Origin: Bacteroidales bacterium
GTDB taxonomy: Bacteria; Bacteroidota; Bacteroidia; Bacteroidales; JAGOPY01
Assembly: GCA_023229505.1 (NCBI GenBank)
Contig: JALNZD010000005.1
Coordinates: 1-64,000 of the forward strand
Direction: 5' to 3'
Length of the DNA stretch: 64,000 bases
The position numbers and the translations under genes were made by a program. The stretch's first letter is position 1, and each line of letters begins with the position of its first letter. The notes below the pieces were generated by a model, which saw nothing but the letters and a program-made list of their open reading frames with translations, searched no databases and was not told where the DNA came from. Below are positions 61,940-64,000 of this stretch, one piece after another.

Positions 61940-63217
61940 ATGAAAATCACAACCTACGTTAATAAGCAAAAAGTCAAAGATGGTGAATGCCCGGTTTATA
62001 TCCGTTTGGCTAAAGGTGATGAAATGAAGTATATCAGTGTTGGCGCTAAGTTACCTGAGAAAGCATGGGATTTTGAAAAAAAACAAATTAAAGGGGATGA
62101 ATTACAATACAGTGATGTTATTGAAAAGATAGAAAAGAAGAAAAAGCAAGTCAGAGACAAATTAAAAGAGCTGGGAGATGAAATAGAGGTCATTTCGTTA
62201 AATACTTTGGTAGAGGAACTAAATGAAAGCAAACCAAAACGAAAGCGATTATTTGTTTACAAATATTTTGAGAAACGGTGTAATGAATTGAAAGATTCCG
62301 GCAAGATGGGTAATTATAGAGCCTATAAAACCGCATTAAATAAACTGAGGGGTACTAAAGATAAAAAAGGCCGATGGATAAGTGAGCCATTCCGCAAAAG
62401 TGATTTTCTATTCACTGAATTAGACGTCCCATTATTACGTGATTTCGAGTCTTTTTTAAGGAAAGGTTATAATGACCAGGATAAGCGGCAGGGCACGGTC
62501 AATATTATCATGCGAACAATCAGGGCCTTGTATAACAGGGCGGCTGGTGAAGCGCCTTACTTGAGAGATTATTACCCATTTCACCGCATTGAAGGTGATG
62601 GCAAATATATGATACCCGAGGGCAACGACAACCACAGGGCGCTTGAAAGTGATGAGATCAAGCGATTATTAGCATTGAACATTAATAGTGATTATTATAG
62701 GTATCTTATATTTAGTTTCTACGCTGGTGGGATGGCGTTTATTGATATGTGCTTTTTACAATGGTCTAATATCATTGAAGGCACTACTTTGCAATATCAA
62801 CGTAAGAAATTGAGCAGATACGGTGGAAAGAAGGGTGTGGTTAGGATTCCATTGCACCCTGAGGCACTGAAAACACTTGCATACTTCAGAACGAAAACAG
62901 GTATAAATCCGGCAGGCTACATATTTCCAGTGCTTCATACGGAAATATATAAAACCGCCACCGCTCAACACAACCGTGTGCATAAAATTCGGAGGGTATA
63001 TAATTCTGAATTGAGAATTTTTGCAGCCAAAGCAGGGATTCAAGGAAATATGACCTCTTATCGCATAAGGCATTCGTTTTTTACTGAGTTGGCCCGTAAT
63101 AAGCAACCTTTCTATATTATTAAAACCATGGGTGCTCATGTCAACGATCAAACGACAATGAAGTATATTAATAAGGCAGATGAAGATGATTTACAGAAAG
63201 CCTTAAATTCATTATAA
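61940..63217 (+). CDS. Tyrosine recombinase / integrase
   Basis: A 425-residue integrase of the Bacteroidota type: an N-terminal arm-binding domain (TTYVNKQKVKDGECPVYIRL), a SAM-like core-binding domain (about 100-215) and a catalytic domain. Catalytic parts visible: SYRIRHSFFTELAR (Arg and His), GAHVNDQTTMKYI with the nucleophile Tyr. Where many integrases keep the first catalytic Arg, this one reads FYAGGMAFIDM. IntDOT of CTnDOT also lacks that Arg. ATG 61940 is the start; the frame opens two codons earlier at TTG. It should act on the tRNA-Val site beside it. Confidence 0.93.
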   Translation: MKITTYVNKQKVKDGECPVYIRLAKGDEMKYISVGAKLPEKAWDFEKKQIKGDELQYSDVIEKIEKKKKQVRDKLKELGDEIEVISLNTLVEELNESKPKRKRLFVYKYFEKRCNELKDSGKMGNYRAYKTALNKLRGTKDKKGRWISEPFRKSDFLFTELDVPLLRDFESFLRKGYNDQDKRQGTVNIIMRTIRALYNRAAGEAPYLRDYYPFHRIEGDGKYMIPEGNDNHRALESDEIKRLLALNINSDYYRYLIFSFYAGGMAFIDMCFLQWSNIIEGTTLQYQRKKLSRYGGKKGVVRIPLHPEALKTLAYFRTKTGINPAGYIFPVLHTEIYKTATAQHNRVHKIRRVYNSELRIFAAKAGIQGNMTSYRIRHSFFTELARNKQPFYIIKTMGAHVNDQTTMKYINKADEDDLQKALNSL

Positions 63218-63336
63218 CAACATTTTTCCCAGCACGTCTGATTCCTATCATTACCAGGTTAATTAGCATTTTCTGTTAAAACTCGGAAAATGTACACACT
63301 ATTTATTAACACTCGTTAAACGTGTGCAAAATCTGC

Positions 63337-63344
63337 TATCTTTA
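63337..63344 (+). promoter_or_regulatory. Possible -7 box of the HTH gene
   Basis: TATCTTTA, one base off the consensus, about 108 nt before the ATG at 63452. The 234-nt gap between 63218 and 63451 holds no gene. Confidence 0.25.
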
Positions 63345-63451
63345 TATCAATTAACCAAGTCCCTATATAATCCCTAATCATTGAAATTAAATGAACCTAT
63401 TGGGATTTGAAATTTAAGTATTTGGAATCAGGAAAAACAAAGGTTTTTAAT

Positions 63452-63706
63452 ATGGAAAAGAAGTTCATGTCTATTTCGGAAATTGCTGCCCTAACAGGGT
63501 TTTCAAAGCAATTCTTTTACGGCGAGATTTATAAATCGCGAATTTTCGGAAGTGGGATTCCAACACACCGGTTTGGGCCAAAAACCATTCGGCTGATTCC
63601 CGAGGAGGTGATTTGCTGGCTGGAGACCCGACACCAGGATTTTAGAACATTGAAAGAAGCGGTGGAATTAAATAAACGCAAAGTGGGAAGAGTCGAAACG
63701 CAATAA
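63452..63706 (+). CDS. Excisionase-like helix-turn-helix protein
   Basis: An 84-residue protein, ATG 63452. The winged-HTH of MerR/AlpA/excisionase type is seen in SISEIAALTGFSKQFFYGEI, followed by RLIPEEVICWLETR. Placed after the integrase, it is likely a directionality factor or element regulator. Confidence 0.82.
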   Translation: MEKKFMSISEIAALTGFSKQFFYGEIYKSRIFGSGIPTHRFGPKTIRLIPEEVICWLETRHQDFRTLKEAVELNKRKVGRVETQ

Positions 63707-63750
63707 GGGGAGTGGAACAGTGCGGAATTTCATTAAGATATTAAACCATT

Positions 63751-63812
63751 GCAGACACGGGGCGTTGTTGCGACTGATCCGCACCAGCTCGCACAGCTCC
63801 CTTGCTGTCTGC
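63751..63812. other. Inverted repeat upstream of the edge gene
   Basis: GCAGACA (63751-63757) and TGTCTGC (63806-63812) bracket 48 nt that is GC-rich compared with the element. TGCGGAA also occurs on both sides (63721 and 63821). It could be a leader RNA structure or a protein-binding site. Confidence 0.4.
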
Positions 63813-63828
63813 TACAATCGTGCGGAAA

Positions 63829-64000
63829 ATGAGAATATTCAAGTATAAATACTTCCAATTCCCATTGGTGCTACTTCAAAAGGTACACGAAAATTCAGAC
63901 GAGGGATTAAACCAGATAATCAGCTATGGTCTTGTGGATTTCTCCTCAAAGTTACCGAATAGATCACCGGAGTATATTGAAGATTGGCAGGTGGAGTGGT
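63829..64000 (+). CDS. Partial gene, unknown, cut by window edge
   Basis: An open frame from ATG 63829 runs unbroken for 57 codons to the end of the window. It begins MRIFKYKYFQFPLVLLQKVH and continues with a charged, helical sequence. I do not recognise the family. It is the third gene of the integrated element. Confidence 0.6.
   Translation, partial: MRIFKYKYFQFPLVLLQKVHENSDEGLNQIISYGLVDFSSKLPNRSPEYIEDWQVEW

Larger units (their letters stand above)
61740..64000. mobile_element. Left end of a tRNA-Val-integrated element
   Basis: The tRNA 3' half, a tyrosine recombinase 154 nt away pointing inward, an excisionase-like HTH protein, and lower GC content than the left side together mark an integrative element. 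It runs past the window end, so its type (ICE, phage or other island) is unknown. Confidence 0.8.

Noticed and set aside
63751..64000. Retron-like RNA followed by its reverse transcriptase
   Set aside because: The inverted arms are short, and the visible 57 residues of the following gene show no reverse-transcriptase feature.

Overview
The window reads as a chromosome segment of an anaerobic or facultatively anaerobic member of the Bacteroidota, probably Bacteroidales-like. The evidence is a type IX secretion plug protein and a type IX C-terminal sorting domain, an Nqr sodium pump operon with apbE, a GIN-domain adhesin beside an ECF sigma factor, and many TAnnTTTG -7 promoter boxes, some placed almost directly on the start codon. 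I cannot resolve a genus.

Layout. 1-4.2 kb: two tandem GAPDH-family genes, one lacking the catalytic cysteine, then lepA. 4.2-12.7 kb: envelope proteins, a sigma/anti-sigma/GIN locus, yebC and a GT-C-like membrane protein. 12.7-22.3 kb: a minus-strand block of a [NiFe] hydrogenase (MvhD, MvhG, MvhA types), two dissimilar HdrA flavoproteins, a QmoC-like HdrC-cytochrome b fusion, a single-domain response regulator and a RegB-like histidine kinase. 22.7-32 kb: a porin, acetyl-CoA synthetase, a small four-helix bundle gene framed by inverted heptamer arrays, an OFA-family carrier, an acyltransferase, and an ADP-forming acyl-CoA synthetase fused to a GNAT domain. 32-39.4 kb: housekeeping genes (adk, DUF4271, hemD, rnpA, a C-terminal processing protease, cdd, a thioesterase, a ChaN-like protein, an RNA methylase). 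39.4-47.4 kb: nqrABCDEF, a barrel protein and apbE on the minus strand, with a tiny cysteine-rich membrane protein converging on apbE that could be an NqrM-like maturation factor. 47.6-50.2 kb: the type IX plug protein and an ABC permease. 50.3-56.9 kb: a tightly overlapped seven-gene operon (alpha-toroid protein, adenylating ligase, acyl carrier protein, GNAT, AAC(3)-fold acyltransferase, polysaccharide deacetylase, FemAB-like acyltransferase). 57-61.6 kb: dnaX and an M16 protease. 61.74 kb to the end: the left end of an integrated element, marked by a tRNA-Val(UAC) 3' half, a tyrosine recombinase, an excisionase-like HTH protein and a gene cut by the window edge.

How the parts may work together. 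The Mvh/Hdr/Qmo block looks like a membrane-anchored complex passing electrons between H2, quinone and possibly ferredoxin. No HdrB disulfide-reductase subunit is present; its place is taken by a haem b membrane domain. The kinase next to it carries a GGxxNP quinone-sensing motif. Nqr would join NADH and the same quinone pool to a sodium gradient. Acs, the OFA carrier and the ADP-forming synthetase point to acetate or short-acid exchange.

The second theme is intergenic. About a dozen gene junctions carry short tandem repeats with a strict 7-nt period. The unit differs between sites. Many sites have two arms in inverted orientation, and arrays overlap promoters, leaders, stop codons or terminators.
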